From NCBI GenBank assembly GCA_040235375.1, contig JBECKQ010000088.1, positions 1 through 15,666 on the forward strand: a DNA stretch of 15,666 bases, given 5' to 3'. Below the pieces are notes generated by a model. That model saw nothing but the letters and a program-made list of their open reading frames with translations. It was not told the origin of the DNA and did not search any database. Positions 14,964 through 15,666 of this stretch are shown here, one piece after another (positions within the stretch are counted from its first letter, which is position 1; every line of letters starts with the position of its first letter). The translations under genes and the position numbers were made by a program. Origin of the DNA: JBECKQ01 sp040235375. GTDB lineage: Bacteria; Planctomycetota; Phycisphaerae; UBA1845.

Positions 14964-15018
14964 TGACAGGTTTCTTCAAACGCCTGCAGCGCGGCTCTGA
15001 TCGTGAAGAGCTGTCGGG

Positions 15019-15666
15019 TCACTCGCCCAGCACCTCGGCCGCGTCCAGTTTGCGGACGAGATACTCGGCCCGTTGGATTGTGTGGCCGGCAGGGAGCTCC
15101 TGCGTTGCGCTGTCCCATTGCAGGGCCGACTTGTCGAGGCCCAGCATGCTCAGGCACTTCGCGGCGGAGAAGGGCAGGAACGGCGCCATCGCCGTCGTCA
15201 GCAGCCGCATCGACTGCACGCAGACGTTGATCGCCCGGCCGCAGGCTTCCATGTCCGTCTTCCGCGTCCGGAACGGAGCGGTCGCGTCGAAGTAGCCGTT
15301 GCAGTAGCGGGCGATCTCCATGACCTCGCCCAGGCCGGCCTTGAAGTGACACGCGTCGAGCTCGGCCACCACGCGATCCATCCCCTGCCGGCAGCGTTCG
15401 AGATGACTCGTATCCACGTCGGTGCGCGAGCCCGCGGGCGGGACCTGGCCCTCGAAGTACTTGTGCACGAACGTCACCGTGCGATTGACAAAGTTCCCCA
15501 GCGCGGCGAGCAGTTCGTTGTTGTTGCGGCTGACGAAGTCCGCCAGCTCGAATGCGGAACGCTGCTGTTCCGGGGCGATGGCCGTCAGGTAGTACCGCAA
15601 GGGATCGGGGTCGAACTGCTGGAGATAGTCGCTGATCCAGACGGCCGTCCCCCGGCTCTTGCTCAT
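15019..15666 (-). CDS. metG: Methionyl-tRNA synthetase, C-terminal part (start beyond window end)
   Basis: The enzyme charges tRNA-Met with methionine in the cytoplasm. The visible 215 residues start at the last part of the KMSKS catalytic loop (MSKSRGT at the window edge, so the first Met is internal and the gene continues past 15666). The link DPLRYYLTAIAPE follows, then the helical anticodon-binding domain with DFVSRNNNELLAALGNFVNR. The protein ends about 200 residues after KMSKS, at LVRKLDAAEVLGE. It therefore lacks the extra C-terminal tRNA-binding (EMAPII-like) domain found in many bacterial MetRS; such short forms are known. The gene converges on the FIST gene with a 238-bp gap. No clear terminator follows; a weak stem (CAGG/CCTG) lies near 14968-14987. 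Confidence 0.93.
   Translation of the reverse strand: MSKSRGTAVWISDYLQQFDPDPLRYYLTAIAPEQQRSAFELADFVSRNNNELLAALGNFVNRTVTFVHKYFEGQVPPAGSRTDVDTSHLERCRQGMDRVVAELDACHFKAGLGEVMEIARYCNGYFDATAPFRTRKTDMEACGRAINVCVQSMRLLTTAMAPFLPFSAAKCLSMLGLDKSALQWDSATQELPAGHTIQRAEYLVRKLDAAEVLGE

Noticed and set aside
14781..15018. Possible small RNA or mobile element from several hairpins in the FIST-metG gap
   Set aside because: The stems are short and separate, no promoter or transposase is present, and no full element ends can be defined; recorded only as repeats and a terminator.
1..15666. CRISPR array, prophage, toxin-antitoxin or defence system
   Set aside because: No regularly spaced repeats of 20 bp or more and no phage, nuclease, toxin or defence-type domains were seen in any credible gene.

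Overview
The window is GC-rich and gene-dense and looks chromosomal. It most likely comes from a planctomycete, probably of the Phycisphaerae type. The main evidence is a pair of secreted peptidases ending in the short dockerin-like tails (repeats of the form D-x-N-x-D-G-x-V-D-L-A-D-Y) common in that phylum. Supporting signs are several genes without a clear Shine-Dalgarno site, small planctomycete-type hypothetical proteins and a FIST protein. The assignment is inferred from protein style; no rRNA or other marker is present.

Layout. (1) 1-453 (+): C-terminal end of a protein with a 4Fe-4S ferredoxin motif, ending at a hairpin shared with a convergent small winged-helix-like gene (507-779, -). 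(2) 953-6682 (-): the sucA (2-oxoglutarate dehydrogenase E1) and sucB (E2) genes, followed by an Atg22/UMF1-type MFS transporter. A TGn-extended -10 element lies about 130 bp before sucA. The E3 subunit (lpd) is not in the window. (3) 6896-8614 (-): a secreted M6-family metallopeptidase with a dockerin-like tail. A 48-codon candidate ORF with a strong ribosome binding site diverges from it. (4) 9060-13092 (-): a secreted M14 carboxypeptidase closely resembling the eukaryotic regulatory (N/E) subfamily, then an exported ankyrin-repeat protein, then an 84-residue protein resembling the N-terminal domain of pilus/secretion ATPases. A good sigma70-like promoter precedes the carboxypeptidase. (5) 13620-14780 (+): a FIST sensory-domain protein with a perfect -10 box, a strong hairpin in its leader and a terminator-like hairpin behind it. 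(6) 15019-15666 (-): the C-terminal part of methionyl-tRNA synthetase, cut by the window end at its KMSKS loop.

How the genes fit together. sucA and sucB encode two of the three subunits of one TCA-cycle complex. The M14 carboxypeptidase and the ankyrin protein are 54 bp apart on one strand and probably share a transcript; both are predicted to be exported. With the M6 endopeptidase they suggest an extracytoplasmic protein-degradation locus. The carboxypeptidase keeps every catalytic residue and carries the Asp that gives this subfamily its preference for C-terminal Arg/Lys.

The least explained sequence surrounds the FIST gene: an 11-12 nt motif (TGTGTCCCGAT) occurs three times, in inverted orientation on the two sides of the gene, next to a 16-bp direct repeat and a terminator-like leader hairpin. 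I found no tRNA, rRNA, CRISPR array, insertion sequence or phage gene. No wholly new system is evident; the strongest leads are the eukaryote-like carboxypeptidase/ankyrin pair and the FIST flanks.
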